From NCBI RefSeq assembly GCF_964204865.1, contig NC_135258.1, forward strand, positions 5,819,001-5,883,000: a DNA stretch of 64,000 nt, written 5' to 3'. A program made the translations under genes and the position numbers. This DNA is from Styela clava. Lineage: Eukaryota; Chordata; Ascidiacea; Stolidobranchia; Styelidae. The notes beneath the pieces were generated by a model, which was not told the DNA's origin, ran no database searches, and was given only the letters and a program-made list of their open reading frames with translations. Of this stretch, positions 1 to 12,647 are shown one piece after another. Position 1 is the first letter of the stretch. The number at the start of each line of letters is the position of its first letter.

Positions 1-28
1 AGTTGGGCATTTTGTTGGAGCGTGCTAA

Positions 29-1441
29 ATGTTGTCTATTTTTCGTTTTATTATGAATACTATTAGTGCTTATGCTGATAACATTTTCCTGAAAATGCCT
101 AGCAATGAGATTGTCAAGAATATTTCGTCAACGGTCTTACCTAAATCAAAGCTACACTGCCATCCTGAGAAATTTTACGAATGTGAAATATGTGGGGAAC
201 ATTTTAATCGTGCATCAAGTCTTGGAATACATATGAAATCACATGAATGTCATATTTGTGGAATGTCATTTGGACTTTATCGCACTCTCAAAATTCATCT
301 TACAGTTCACACAGCTAAAAAAACACATAAATGTGAAATATGTAGGAAGCGTTTTATAAGGAAGGTTGCTCTGAAAACTCACATGCAAAAGCATATAAAA
401 CGAAAGCAAAAGAGACAGAAGAAAGTTAGAGAAGTATCAGTGGAAATGAATACAGTATCCAGTGGAGTACTTCCTACAAACCAAAGTTCCCGGACACTTG
501 AGACTCGCAATGATAACAAACCTTATCAATGCAACATTTGCAAGTTTTCTTTTGATTACTTTGTTGATCTTAAGACACATTGTGTAATAAACGGTCATTT
601 ACTTTGTAAAGAAATGTTTACTATGGCCAGTTCTTCAAGAAATGATGTTTCAAGCAGTAAACATGGAAATCCATCTGTTGGCATTCCACCAGTCAACGCA
701 GCTGAAAACTCTAGTAAAATGCTTCCACAAAAAATTGTTAAAAAAGAGGACAAGTTAAATTTTGAAAATCCTTTTTTATTTATGACTCCTGAAGAAAACA
801 ATTTGGAAAATTTTATAAAACCGCTAATTGGTAAAGTGAGACGCTATGCCTGTCTGATTTGTGGAAAAACAGCGAAACGAATGTCAACTATGAAAATGCA
901 CATTATGGTACACTCGCATAAAAAACCACACAAATGTGATATTTGTGGAAAATCATTTGGACTTATTCAGAACCTTAATCGACATACGCTGACTCATTCA
1001 AATCAAGAGGAACTCAGATGTGATGTATGCAAAAAAGATTTCACACAAAGAAAAGACTTAACAGATCATATAAGGGAATATCATCGGTTTAGCGGCCATA
1101 TTAATAAACCTGGCGATACACAGCAATTTGAAACAAAACAAGCTGATGAGTCATCGAATTTCAAAGTTGCACCGAAACAAAATCCTGTCATAATCAAAGA
1201 AGAAATACCTGAATTTACAGAACTAAACGAAGCCAGCGGTCTTGAGTTAACATGCAATGGAAAGCCATATGAATGTGATGTATGTGGGGAGACATTTACT
1301 TTGGCAGCATCACTGCATCTACACACTTTACTCCATAACAATAACCATATATACATTTGCCGTGTGTGTGGTAAAACATTTTTGCAAATGTGTGATCTCA
1401 AACAACATTCTATATTGCATCATTCCAATAGAAAATCATAG
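29..1441 (+). CDS. C2H2 zinc-finger protein, nine fingers, 470 aa
   Basis: Probable nuclear DNA-binding protein. Nine C2H2 fingers can be read: Cys52-His72, Cys74-His94, Cys102-His122, Cys168-His190, Cys275-His295, Cys303-His323, Cys331-His352, Cys416-His436 and Cys444-His464. They form groups (1-3, 5-7, 8-9) separated by low-complexity linkers. A basic patch (KRKQKRQKK, about 124-132) follows finger 3 and could act as a nuclear localisation signal. Two SUMO-consensus sites lie in linkers: VKKE at 237-240 and IKEE at 389-392. The fourth finger has a longer His spacing (H-x5-H). The ATG at 29 is preceded in frame by TAA at 26-28, so the ORF cannot extend upstream without splicing, but the window edge is close and an upstream exon is possible. 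No KRAB, BTB or ZAD domain is visible, so an orthologue cannot be named. The family is clear; target and role are unknown. Confidence 0.88.
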   Translation: MLSIFRFIMNTISAYADNIFLKMPSNEIVKNISSTVLPKSKLHCHPEKFYECEICGEHFNRASSLGIHMKSHECHICGMSFGLYRTLKIHLTVHTAKKTHKCEICRKRFIRKVALKTHMQKHIKRKQKRQKKVREVSVEMNTVSSGVLPTNQSSRTLETRNDNKPYQCNICKFSFDYFVDLKTHCVINGHLLCKEMFTMASSSRNDVSSSKHGNPSVGIPPVNAAENSSKMLPQKIVKKEDKLNFENPFLFMTPEENNLENFIKPLIGKVRRYACLICGKTAKRMSTMKMHIMVHSHKKPHKCDICGKSFGLIQNLNRHTLTHSNQEELRCDVCKKDFTQRKDLTDHIREYHRFSGHINKPGDTQQFETKQADESSNFKVAPKQNPVIIKEEIPEFTELNEASGLELTCNGKPYECDVCGETFTLAASLHLHTLLHNNNHIYICRVCGKTFLQMCDLKQHSILHHSNRKS

Positions 1442-1543
1442 CAGGGCTCTGGAGTGGAAAGATTTACAACCGACTCAAGGTTGGAAAAAATTCTCTTGAC
1501 CTCAGATAAAAAATGTCTCGACTTCAACTCCAGTATGAAAAAG

Positions 1544-2242
1544 TAGGGCTTTAAATGGTTGACCGATTTTAGATAGTTAACGGTTGTAGGGCTGGGAATG
1601 GTTGACGATTACGATTTATTTAACAGTTAACTGACATCTCAGATACAAATCATCTTTATAATGTACAATTTCTTCAAAAGTGATAGCAACATCGCAAAGT
1701 TATCTCCTGCGGCGTTTCATTCAAAAGAATATCACTAACCGCATTGGTAAGGAGCCAAAATATGTGAAAAATAATTGAAGTACCGAGATTGCTGATTATG
1801 GAAATTTGACAATGATAAATTCCCAACTAGTTTTTGGTCGAAATATACAGTTCACGATTTTATTGCAAAATCGCATATTCAATGTCATCCAACAAGTGCG
1901 CAGTTGATGCTGTTTTTTTTGTGATATCTTAGAGTAGAATTTGCACGTTGAACACTGAAAATTTGTCACATAAATGACATTTAAAAACGGATTCTGGTTT
2001 TACTAAGATACTTTCATATGTCCGAAGCACGCTGCATATCTCTTGCAGCAGAACGATGATGAAACTATCTCCATTCGTGAATAATTTTGAGCGATGCTGC
2101 GATGAGATCACTCGAAATTGCTTGTAACCATTGTGACGTAACAAGCTATAATCATTACGTCAAACGAACATCACGCTGCAGTTAACCGGTAAATTTTACC
2201 CGGATAACGGTTGAAGTGTTTTCCCTGAAATTCCCAGCACTA
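1544..2242 (-). mobile_element. hAT-like MITE, TAGGGCTGGGAAT family, copy 1
   Basis: About 699 bp, starting TAGGGCT and ending CCCAGCACTA. Near-identical 8-bp flanks, TGAAAAAG (1536-1543) and TGAAAGAG (2243-2250, 7 of 8), look like a target-site duplication. It is inverted relative to the copies at 2326 and 10781. A second internal terminus (TAGGGCTGGGAATGG, about 1587-1601) lies near its left end, suggesting a local rearrangement or nested end. No transposase is recognisable. Confidence 0.75.
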
Positions 2243-2325
2243 TGAAAGAGTCATTGACCTTGACTAAAGCTGTGCATTCAGAGAAAAAAAAATTTAATCA
2301 CAATGACTTTAAAATAGGTAAGCAG

Positions 2326-2910
2326 TAGGGCTGGGAATTACAGGGAAAACACTTTAACCGTTAACCGGGTAAAATTATCCGGTCAACCGCAGCATGACAT
2401 TTCACATGATAATTTTACCTTGCTTCGCCACAAAGGTTACAAAGCAATTTCGCGTGACCTTATCTCGGTATTGCACAAACGATCGCTCTGCTGCTGCTGA
2501 GATATGCAGCGCGGTAGCCGGTAGGACATACGGGAGTATTTTAGTAAAACTCGATTCCGTTATTGAATGTCATTTATGTGACAAATTTTCAGTGTTTGAT
2601 GTGCAAATTCTACTTTGAGATATATAAAGGAAAGCAGCATCAACTACGCACTTATATATTTCGACCGAAAACTGATTCATAATTAACTATCGTCAATTTT
2701 TTATATTCAGTTTTCTTGGTACTTCAATTGTTTTTCACGTTTATTAGGTACGTACAGTTAGTGATGTTCTTTTGAATTAAACGCCACAGAAGATAAATTT
2801 GCGATGATGTAATCATTTTTGAAAGAATTTTACATTATGAGGATGATTTGTACCTGAGATGTCAGGTAAAGGTTAAAATAAATCTTAACCGTTAACCATT
2901 CCCAGCCCTA
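2326..2910 (+). mobile_element. hAT-like MITE, TAGGGCTGGGAAT family, copy 2
   Basis: 585 bp with inverted ends TAGGGCTGGGAAT and ATTCCCAGCCCTA. A perfect 8-bp direct repeat GTAAGCAG flanks it at 2318-2325 and 2911-2918. The 8-bp duplication and short terminal inverted repeat are the hAT superfamily signature. It is non-autonomous. Confidence 0.85.
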
Positions 2911-2918
2911 GTAAGCAG

Positions 2919-5900
2919 TCTTTAATAGTCTGTTAAGAAAACTGCTTTTTTGACTTCCGATAATCACCAATGAATTGTTCTATTCAATCAAATCTAAGTG
3001 TAAAAATGTCAAGTCATTTAAAGTAACTGGTAACTATGATGTCCAAGGAATTTTGCTTTTATCCGCTTTACTTGAGAACATAGATAATCAAAAATACTGT
3101 TTTTTTATAGTAGTTTCCATTCAAATACGAAGTAAAATATTGTATGTTTTATAGACTTGGATATAAGATTTGAAATATTTCTTATGCGAGTATTGGACAA
3201 CCGACTGGTTGTGACTTGTGGTTACATTAATTTTTATGAGGGGGTTTTGAAGTATTACTGTGAACTGTGCCCTAAATAAGCAGCCACTGATAGCCCGAAA
3301 TTCGGGTTGGGTCGAGCTTTTCCATCGCTGAATTTTTTTTAAAATAAATATATGTTTATAAAAAATCAGGTTTGCTTCGAGCTCGGGCCTGCAAATCCAG
3401 TTAACTAGTCGGGCTCAAGTCAGGTTTAATACATATGGGCCCGGGTCGGGCCAGAATTTTTGGACCCGATCTTACCTCTAATTCTGGGTGAGGCAATACG
3501 CTTGGGGTTGGAATCAAGATTTTTACCCTGTGATGCCAACATGTATCGATTTTTTCTTAGAATGATTTACTGTTCAAATATTTTCTTTAACTTTATTCAA
3601 TAGTGATATAGTGTAAGATGAGTTGACACATTTACAAGTGTAAGCGTTTACTGTATTGCTTCTAAGTTTGCCAAGTTTACTCAGAATTTTTTCCAACTAC
3701 CGAGGGCACTCATACAATGTGATTTGATTAAAACTACTTCCAAGGCTTTTCTTACTCTGAAATGAGATTAAAATAAATCCAACTTTGTTTATCACGCATA
3801 GTCAAATGGCTAGATTGCTAACAAGGAAGTGCAGCACGCTGATATGCCACCAGCTGTACACTGATACAGAAACCTATAGCATTATAACAATTTGGCTATG
3901 CTTATGCGTGATATACGAGTTTGGATTTTTTAATCTCATTTCAGAGTAGGAAAAGCTTTTAGGAAGTTTTAATAACATGGTATGCATGGCCTTGGTAGTA
4001 TGTCGTTTGGAACGTATCCTGGAGGACCTAGAGTGAACATAACTTTTGAATACAATCATAAACAACAGAAGTTGTCAAGTGTTAAATTTTTTTCGTGGCA
4101 AGTTCAGTTTCATTGGTCACGCGGTAAGTTTATTTTGTGATCGAGATGCCAGATGTTCAAAAAAGACTTGTAACACTACAAAATACTACCAGGGAAATCC
4201 CCAAATGTGTTCTTCCCATACGATGTCAGTAAAGGGGTTTTATTTTTTGTTACGCCTATTCACACCTTTGGCTTCAAATAGGGCCCTGTACAGGCATCCG
4301 CTGATGTCTAATGATATTTTAGTTTGTCATTGCTTATCCAAGTCTTTGCATTGTACCCCATGGTGCAATATGGGACTTATTTAGTGACTGAGGAGTCAAA
4401 CTGTTTGACTGTTAACTCCACATGGCCAGAAGCATCTTCCAACAAATGAAACCTTTCATTCGCAGGTTCAATGAACGATTCAATGTAAATTTACTATCAA
4501 TTCCGCTGAAACAGGTTTAGATTTCAACCACATGTTGATAGACCTGAGGAAGTGAAACTTTTTTCAATGGACTGCTATGAACATTTATTGCACTAAATTT
4601 TTGTCAAAGATATAACTTTAAAGAATTGAAGTAAACTCATTATTACATGGCTGTCCAACCAGGCTTGGTGTCGGAACAAGATGTTGTTGAGATCTACCAT
4701 ATACCTGTTTTACTATCAGTACAACCTACACAAGCCCACTGTACTGCATCGATTCTCAAATACATCAGCATGTCTGACAAAATCATACCAAATATTTATG
4801 CATAGAGTCAAAAAAAAAACTACATATATAAAAATATGACTGACCGATTCACAAAAAATTAGCATAGCTAAGAGATACACGACAATGAAAGACAACAATT
4901 TATATATACTCCGTGATTTATACTTGGTCAACATTGACAAATGAGCAGGTTGTTCCCAAAGTTAATTGACCAAGGGCCAAAATTAGAAGCGGAAGTATAT
5001 TCGCGGGCTGGGAGAGGGATGCGTCCACAAGTGCACTCAGTCGCCCTGATAGAATTTAATTAAATAGGCACTAAAATGATGCAAGATTGATTTTAGATAC
5101 ACCCAGTGTCACACTTTGTTAAGTAATAAAATTAATAATCATAATATTTGGGTGATAGAATACCCAAGCATTCCTTTTAACATGGAATTTGCAACTGCCT
5201 TAATATATATGAATGAAATACCAAAACAATAAGATGTGATAATGACATAACAATAGGCGGTATAGAACACAAAAAGGTAGAAACATGAAGTGTTGAACTA
5301 TTTCACTTAGGTTTGGCAACATGCGAGTCCGTGGAGAACCATTGGTCTTAAGTCATTGCTATATAACATATATATATTTTGCGTCTCAAATTGACAAAAA
5401 TGGCTGTGCTTCACCAATAATATATAAGCTTATAAATTTCAATAAAAGCCCTTTACTTATATGCCAGAGATCAATTCACATTAAATTGAACATTTCACAA
5501 TCTGATTTACCGCAAATTGTGGGTGGTATAGGTAAATGAGTTTGAAACATTCAATTTAAATTGTGTTTCCTGATATAAATAAAACAGAAAAAACCTCATG
5601 AAGTCCCAATTTAATTTGTCCCAAAGTAGGTCCTGATTATAGACCTCTTTACGAATCTAGGTCTCGGTGATAGAGTGAACTTTAAATGGCTTCCCCTCAT
5701 AGGGCATGGCATGTTAAGGTTTATGTCTAAATCACTATTTGGAGGGCCACTTGGTCTGCCATATTTCACAGCACGTTTGATTTTCACCAATCGTATTATT
5801 TTGCGATAATGTGCCTCAAGTGGAAATGAAATGGTACATATTGAGACGCAAGCCATCAATTCTCTGCTCTCATATCATACATGACTTGGATAAAATAAAT

Positions 5901-6292
5901 AGTTAAATTTCTTTGTAAAAAAGGGTTAAAACATAAAACTAAAAAACATAATATACTGCTTGGTATATAAACATAGGGCTCAGGGCAGGTCAAATTGAAA
6001 AATTAATATTCCGAATACATTAATACTACAATAATACTTTTTAAAATATTGAATGTATATTACAAATTAGGTCAACAGGGAATAAATTGAAGTCAATTTT
6101 TAATTAAAGACCTAATCTAAAATTGCAGGAAAGTCGATAATCAGTTTGATTGATTCGCTATTTTTACAGTATTCAGTAATAGAAGCATTTATGGTTATAC
6201 TGTTGGACTTCAATTGCTGAAAACAATACTTTTGAGGAAATGTTGCATCTGCTCGTTAACAAAAATTTCTGTGATTGAACCTATAAAAAGTC
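2919..6292. other. Intergenic, no convincing gene
   Basis: No ORF here looks like a protein I recognise. Around 3286-3476 there is a short fragment rich in CCCGA/TCGGG motifs (GGGCCCGGGTCGGGCC near 3448) that resembles degenerate MITE sequence. A minus-strand ORF at 5611-5859 has no recognisable domain and no splice context I could trust. Confidence 0.5.
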
Positions 6293-8017
6293 TCACACAG
6301 CCTCTTTATTGTTTTTGTGTAACTTGTACAAGCCATCAGCTAATTTCAGAGCTCTGTCCGACCCTTCGCAGGCTTCAATCCACTCAGGTGGAATCATCTC
6401 AATTCCGTAATACGCTCCAGCGATCGCCCCGGCCATTGATGCAACAGTGTCAGAATCCAAACTTATTGCCGCAGCGTAGATAACAGCCCGTACAAGTCCG
6501 TTAAATTTTGATAATTCTGGAATGTTTTTTTCATTCAGGGTGTAAAGGAAACAAAAAATAGCAGCAGGTACGGCTTCATGTGCAGTGACATCTGTTTTGA
6601 TACCCCCATTAATAACATCTTCCGCTTTCACCTTAATGAAAAAAAAAACTTCATTGCTACTTTCAGATATCATTATATATAGCTAAAAACTTGTGTTTGA
6701 CAAAATGAGGCATGGTGTGGCTTAGTAGTCAAATTCTCAATTTATCATTATTATACACCTAATGACAACTCAATTATTGTGTGCATTTCAGATATTCTTT
6801 CTTTGATTTATTATTCATCTGACTCAAGATTTACCATAAACACAATACTATTAACTTGGCGCTCCAGAAGTGTGTGTACCAATATGGAGGTAACTAATTT
6901 CGTTTGCCTGCTTTACATCAAGTTGTGTGAAGGGACTGAAACCTATGGACAGGGGGCATATTCACTTGGCTAACACAAACAGTCTCCAAACTCGTAATAG
7001 AACTGAAATGAGAAAAAAAATAATAAAAAATTATGGCCTAAGGTACACATACTACGGGAGTACCGTTAACTCAGTATGCGCATAATTTCCAGGAACCTCT
7101 AAATACGTACACATGGTGTGGCTGGTCTCTCCCCTGCAAATCCTTTAATTTAGAATAATGCCAATTAACACAATGTGAAGAGAATTCCCCCTTTTAAATC
7201 GATAGCAATGATAGAACAGTAGAAGGCAAAACAACATAACTTAAGTTCAAGCATTTCATAATAATCAACAAAGATCTCTAGCAATTACCTCAGTTTTTTG
7301 TTCGATCAGCTTTATGACAATTTTCATTTTTTCATCGTAAACATCCAATTCTTCTTTCGTAGTTGTCACGTTTTCCAAATCAGTCATCAATTCTCTGGCG
7401 AACGCGACAGAATCACGAATACCTTCGGTTGTCATAGCTTTCTCGATAGCTAAAGCTTGCAAAATTGCTCCATTTATTCCCTTCGGGTTTGTGTGAGTCA
7501 ACTTTGACTGATGTGAGGCTAATTCTGCAATTTTGACTTTGTCTTTATGATGAAACAATGGCACTGGTGATACTCTCATTGCCGAACCATTGCCATAGGA
7601 ACCAGATCCGTTAAATTGTTCTTTTGCTGGATTAAAGGGGTTGCGATAATCATTTACTTTAGTCGACCGAAAAATAAAGCCAACATTAGCCCCATAATAC
7701 CTTTGTGATGGCGCAGCAAAATAGGTTTCTCCGAAGTTTCTAGCGACATCGCGTGGAACGAATTCTTTACACTTGACGAGTGATTCACCAAGGTCGAAGG
7801 TCATGCAAGTGTCATCAGTATAGAAAACAAATCCCTTTTCTCCATCTTTTTGTGATCTTACTTCGTTTATTAAAGTTTCATAATATTTGACAACAGGTTT
7901 ATTAGGCATTGGACCCCAAAAGTACTCAAATTTTGCACCAAGACAATCCCCAAACACAGCACCTACGATGGCTCCTTGAAATTTTGAGGCAAGTGACACT
8001 CCTTGAGAAGATGCCAT
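6293..8017 (-). CDS. ADPRS: ARH3-type ADP-ribosylhydrolase, copy 1 (two exons, 355 aa)
   Basis: Predicted (ADP-ribosyl)hydrolase that removes ADP-ribose from serine and degrades poly(ADP-ribose), as known for ARH3. Exon 1 is 7289-8017 (243 codons) and exon 2 is 6293-6631 (112 codons plus stop). The 657-bp intron has a GT donor and an AG acceptor after a T-rich tract, in phase 0. The metal-site motifs are intact: Glu31 in GDCLGAKFE, TDDT at 67-70, the QFNGSGSYGNGSAMRV loop, and DSDT at 302-305 followed by MAGAIAGAYYG. Total length matches human ARH3 (about 363 aa). The residues before the last motif are LDSDT where the human enzyme has GGDTDT. A 3' splice site (TTTCAG) ends 39 nt before the ATG, so the mRNA leader is probably spliced or trans-spliced. 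A second copy lies about 4.8 kb upstream on the same strand. Confidence 0.93.
6859..7064 (+). repeat. Dispersed repeat with ACTACGGGAG end, in the ARH3 copy 1 intron
   Basis: Shares long stretches (ATATGGAGGTAACTAATTT, ACTCGTAATAGAACT, ATTATGGCCTAA, ACTACGGGAGTA) with copies near 9808, 40192, 44009, 44771-45117 and 59713. It lies in the intron and is not coding. Confidence 0.7.
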
Positions 8018-8798
8018 TTCAGAATCGTTATTAGAATAGATGTCTAGGATTATAATCTGAAATTGGTCAAATAAATTATTTTAAAAATTATATCAGAAGG
8101 CAATTTGAGTTAATTAGTCTGAGAATGTATATATATGCACTAAAATGAAATGATTTGAAATAGATCAAAGATTGATGTTTGAAAATAAAATAAGTTCTTG
8201 TAATTGTAAACAGTTCCTCCATGAAAATCTAAACAGTGGTTTCAAACCGTTTGGAACACATTCCTTCCATGGCCTATTTTGGGCTCCCTAATTTCCCCTG
8301 TGAGAATAAAAAGTCTACTTGCATTTATTATTCAATCTTTAACCGAACATTTGCTTGCGATAAGAGTAACTCGCACTCTTAACTTTTGTAGCCTACAGGT
8401 ATGTATTTTGATGTGATGTCACTTCTGCATAAACAAAAGCTTGGCATATCAAAATACTATAATGAAGCCGCCCAAGTACTAACAGCTTACAAGATTTATT
8501 TAGCCTGCTTCAAAAGTGCCACATGCAGAGTCCATAACTCAATAATCTTTATGGGTCTATACCTATTTACTAGACTTACAGGAAATTAATCATTAGCGTC
8601 TCATTAAGTAAACTTCATTCGTGGAAGAAAAGTAATTTCTGCACATTCTCATACAATGTATGGCGTAGTGATATACACGAATCATGTCAAGCAAGAGAGA
8701 AAAGTCTGTATTGCTCTATGTACAATGAATGTTTGCTGAAAACACTGTGAATCATGGTTCTGTAAACAACATTTTCTTAGTTCGCCATATGATAAGGC
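8018..8798. other. Intergenic, nothing recognised
   Basis: Probable 5' leader and promoter region of ARH3 copy 1. The AG of a TTTCAG acceptor lies at 8057-8058 (complement). No TATA-type element stood out and no further gene was seen. Confidence 0.45.
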
Positions 8799-8954
8799 CA
8801 GTGGTTCTCAAACGGTGGGCCACGCCTGACAAGGGGGGCGTGGACAATTTTTTGTGAGATTTGATCTTGCCCACCTTTTTTGGATATTTACATTTCTTTA
8901 CATTCCATCCACATAATTTCACCGTGTTTTTTCAAATTAAACACACTTTCGCCT
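8799..8954 (+). mobile_element. hAT-like MITE fragment, CAGTGGTTCTCAAAC family
   Basis: Begins CAGTGGTTCTCAAAC and shares internal sequence, in reverse complement, with the complete element at 46561-46775 (GTGTTTTTTCAAATTAAACACACTTTCGCC region). The right terminus is missing. Confidence 0.6.
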
Positions 8955-9807
8955 GGTTCAGGCCATCTTATCAGCTTCCCTTTCCCACAGGATAAATGAA
9001 ATATAAATATAACTTCAAATTCTATTGTCGCTTCAAGCAAACTTCAAGAGAAAAAATCCTACAGTGGATTATTCAGGACAGATTGCTGTTCGTACCTCAG
9101 ATGGGTTCCTACATTGAAGATGGAAAATTGCCACCAGTAGAACAATCATCAGTTCAGTTTGTGTGTAATAACTCCCATCTCCAATGCTAATAGTAATTCA
9201 TGCACAAATCCCAGCAATGTCTTGAAAATTATGATGCTGTCAGTTTCTTATGACCTTTTGCCGTCGGTTCGCCACCGACGCCTAATTTCACAAATCTATT
9301 AATTAAATTATATCTGTTAATAAAGAAAATAAGATGAATTTAAACAAAGTACCATGAATTCGAAAAGAACGACGCCTATTTTTACAACTGCAATTGCTAG
9401 AATGATTGTTCGCAAATGTAGATCTTAACTGCAAATATAAGTGTATGCATTCAAAATTGACAAAAATAGACATTTTTGCATTCCAGCTTTGAGTTTTTTT
9501 TATTAGATAGTAAATCCAATTAACTTTTTCAAAACTCACAAAATCCCATCATGTAATATATACTGTAAATGCATGCAGAGAATAAAAAAAATATAGTGCC
9601 GGTAGGTAAGTGATATAATGAGTGACACTGATATATAAAAAAATAACAGAGATTCAGAAAAAAGATTCGAACACCTAAGAGGTAAACAACAATAAAATAA
9701 AACATAAGTCATACAATTGGTATTTGTGCCTGGTTAACATTGACAAATGCGCTGGTTCAAACACAAGAGGTCTAAGCCAATCCCTGCACATATCCTCTGT
9801 TTTTACG
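8955..9807. other. Intergenic, nothing recognised
   Basis: AT-rich sequence with short ORFs only. None shows a domain, splice context or codon pattern that supports a gene. Confidence 0.45.
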
Positions 9808-10031
9808 ATACTCTTATAGTGTGCGAGCCATCGGACACCGGAACGAAGTATGTTCACCAGGTTAGAGTTAGGCCATAATTTTATTCCAATTTTCTATATT
9901 TTTGTTCTATTACGAGTTCGGGGACTAGCCAAGTGACAACCATAGTATTTGTACCTGAAATTATGGCCTAACCTGGTACATATACTACGTTCCGGTGTCC
10001 GCCATCTTGGTTCACATACTACGGGAGCACT
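9808..10031. mobile_element. Foldback MITE with YY1-like ends
   Basis: Arms around GCCATCGGACACCGGAACG (left) and CGTTCCGGTGTCCGCCATC (right) are inverted copies, continuing inward through CACCAGGTTAG...TTAGGCCATAATTT. The right arm holds GCCATCTTG, which matches the YY1 consensus. It is related to the element at 59713-59920. Confidence 0.65.
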
Positions 10032-10772
10032 GTTTTTACAACTACAATTGCTAAAATGATTGTTTGCAAATGTAGATATAAACTGCAAATATAAAAGCAT
10101 GCATTAAAAATTGACAAAAATAGCGGTGAATCCATCTTCCCCACTAATATAAACGTACAAATTTTATTAAAAATAATTCAATTTAAAACAGGAATTATAA
10201 TTATAGGAAAATTTAGAAAAGTAGAGGTAAAAGTAGAGGTAAAAGTAAGTGCTTTTCTCAGGTAATTGCTTTGATGAAAACTATAGTTGAAGCATAGGAC
10301 AGCAAATAAACAAACTTTCATAACATCTGGGATGAAAACCCAATCTTTTGAATCAAAGAGCTTCACATGCACTATGTTTTATTAATTGCAATTCATTCAT
10401 TTATGTTGTATTCAAAACCTTGATGAAGGAAAGACAAAATGAGTAGTTCATGAATAAGGTCAAATATTGAAAACAAAGTCAAATTCAAAAGTAAGACACA
10501 AATATGGATAGCAAAGAAGCCGCAACTATAGACATTTTTTGAAATGTAGGTCTTGCAGAAATACAAATATTTTAAGAACAAATTTAATAATTGAACACCT
10601 TAGTGTGATTTATGATAAGTCAGGTGTAAGGGGAATGATTGTATTGTCTTCTCCTTAGGGGTCTATCTACAACAGGCTAAGAATTGGGATGGATATGCTC
10701 CCAATCATAGTTTGAATGGCCTCCTCTGTGGATGGCTATTGAGGCTGCCATACAAACAGTAAGTAAGGAATA
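10032..10772. other. Intergenic, nothing recognised
   Basis: AT-rich. Contains a short duplicated GTAGAGGTAAAA motif near 10220. No gene support. Confidence 0.4.
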
Positions 10773-10780
10773 GGAATGAT

Positions 10781-11354
10781 TAGGGCTGGGAATTTCAGGG
10801 GAAACAAAATTGACCGGTTAACCGCAGCTTATGTTTGACGTAATAATCTATAATTTCAGCTTGTTACGTCACACAGGGTCAAAGCAATTTCGTGTGATTT
10901 TATCCCGGTATCGCTCAAAAATATTCACGAATGAAGATAGTTTCATGATCACTCAAGAGATATGCAACGCTGTTCGGACATATGGAAACATTTTACTAAA
11001 ACCCGAATCCGTTATTAAATGTCATTCATCATTTATGTCATAAATTCCACATGCGAATTCTACTCTGAGATATCATAAAGGAAAACAGATTCTGAATTTA
11101 TCATTGTCAAATGTTCATAATTAGCAATCTTGGTACTTCAATTATTTTTCACATTCATTGGGTCCTTACCAATACAATTAGGGATATTCTTTTGAATTAA
11201 ACGCTACAGAATTTTAACTTGCGATGAGTCGATGACGTAATCATTTTTGAAAAAATTGTGTACCTGAGATGTCAGTTAACGGTTAAAATAAATCGTAACC
11301 GTTAACCATCTAAAATCAGTTGACCGATTAACCAGTTAACCATTCCCAGCCCTA
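10781..11354 (+). mobile_element. hAT-like MITE, TAGGGCTGGGAAT family, copy 3
   Basis: 574 bp with ends TAGGGCTGGGAAT and ATTCCCAGCCCTA. A perfect 8-bp target duplication GGAATGAT flanks it at 10773-10780 and 11355-11362. The interior is colinear with copy 2. Confidence 0.85.
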
Positions 11355-11362
11355 GGAATGAT

Positions 11363-12522
11363 ATATGATTTCGATTGACATTTGAAGGGCCTCCCCATAG
11401 AGGACAAATTGGGTTGCAATATAAACAGCAGGTTAGGGGTAGGAATGGATATATGGTTTCAATCGTCATATTAATGGCCTCCTCTGAGGACAGTTATTGT
11501 GATGCTATATAAAAGGCAGGTCCGATTTAAAAAAATGATATTGTTTTCGATAAGGTGTCATGGTCAAGTTTATCTTTTCTAATCAGCAAAATAATAAGCG
11601 ATACAATTGAAAAATATTGAAAACATAATTTTGCTGGGGAAGGGAAGCTGCGGAGAACAATAAGCTATAATTTGTACAGACTCATAATACTGCAATAAAT
11701 TAAAAAATTCAATGAACGATGAAAAAGTTCAAGTGAGTAATAAACTTGGTCACTTGGAACATGACGAAATGCCACATATTGTCACATTTGGGACCCGGAA
11801 ATGATAAGTCGATCTGACAGACTCGTTTTATTGAGAATATTCAACACGTGAAATAGAAAAATGCGACACATCAAATGCAAGAAAAACAACACAGTAATGA
11901 TGACGACGACAAGATAGCGATAATCATCACGATGCCGATATACAATTGAACGAGCCCGAACTAAACTAAAACTTAGACCACGCGGACTGCCGACACATAT
12001 ATAATACAAAATTCATTAACTAGAACAATAGCCTGGAGCAATCTAGTTTTAATTTAGAGTAATAGGAATAAAATTCAACTGGTTAGGAATAGAAAATTGA
12101 GCAAGATTGGCATAAAATATGGTAAAAAGTTTTGTATAAAGAACACCAACACATGTTAAAAATATGACAAAAATATAGGTAACATCAGAATTACTATTAT
12201 TTTGGTCTGGGTTATTAAAGTCCAAAAATAAAATATTAAGTTCAGATTGACACAAGTCATGGATTCCATGCTTTTGTAGCATATATGATTTGAATAGTAC
12301 ATAATAAAAAAGTACAAAGATAGTACAAAGTAAAAAGGATGAATTTAAAAGCTCCCAAATTACTTCTACTAAGTATACGAGTTTAAGACACAGGGATACT
12401 CAAAACGGTAAAATCTACTTTCAAATATATTCTAAAATAATACTGTTGAATGTCGAATATATATTATAGAATGGGCCATGCTTGAAAACTAACAAATTCA
12501 AGTTAATATATATTCAATTAAA
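11363..12522. other. Intergenic, nothing recognised
   Basis: AT-rich sequence. The predicted short ORFs (for example 11782-12009 and 12049-12282 on the minus strand) are hydrophobic strings without a recognisable domain. Confidence 0.4.
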
Positions 12523-12647
12523 CAATTCAGGAGTCCTGCTGCAACAACGACCTTGTTGTAAACTGCTTGTCTGAGAAAGTCTGATTTTGGTCAGACAAAC
12601 GTTACAGAAATACATTTGTGTTAGTGTGCAGCAGGACTCTTGAATTG
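12523..12647. mobile_element. 125-bp foldback element
   Basis: Begins CAATTCAGGAGTCCTGCTGC and ends with its inverted copy GCAGCAGGACTCTTGAATTG, differing at one base over 20. The small size and absence of an ORF fit a miniature inverted-repeat element. Confidence 0.65.

Noticed and set aside
1929-2618. Related ORFs at 1929-2144, 2394-2618 and 10831-11043 as a conserved small protein
   Set aside because: They lie inside three copies of one MITE; shared frame is most simply explained by shared ancestry of the element. Kept only as a side note in the findings.
5611-5859. Minus-strand 82-codon ORF with mixed composition
   Set aside because: No recognised domain, no good splice sites, and neighbouring sequence shows nothing related.
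6632-6673. Extension of ARH3 exon 2 upstream to an in-frame ATG
   Set aside because: It crosses the T-rich acceptor; the spliced join to exon 1 restores the ARH3 sequence exactly and is matched in the second copy.
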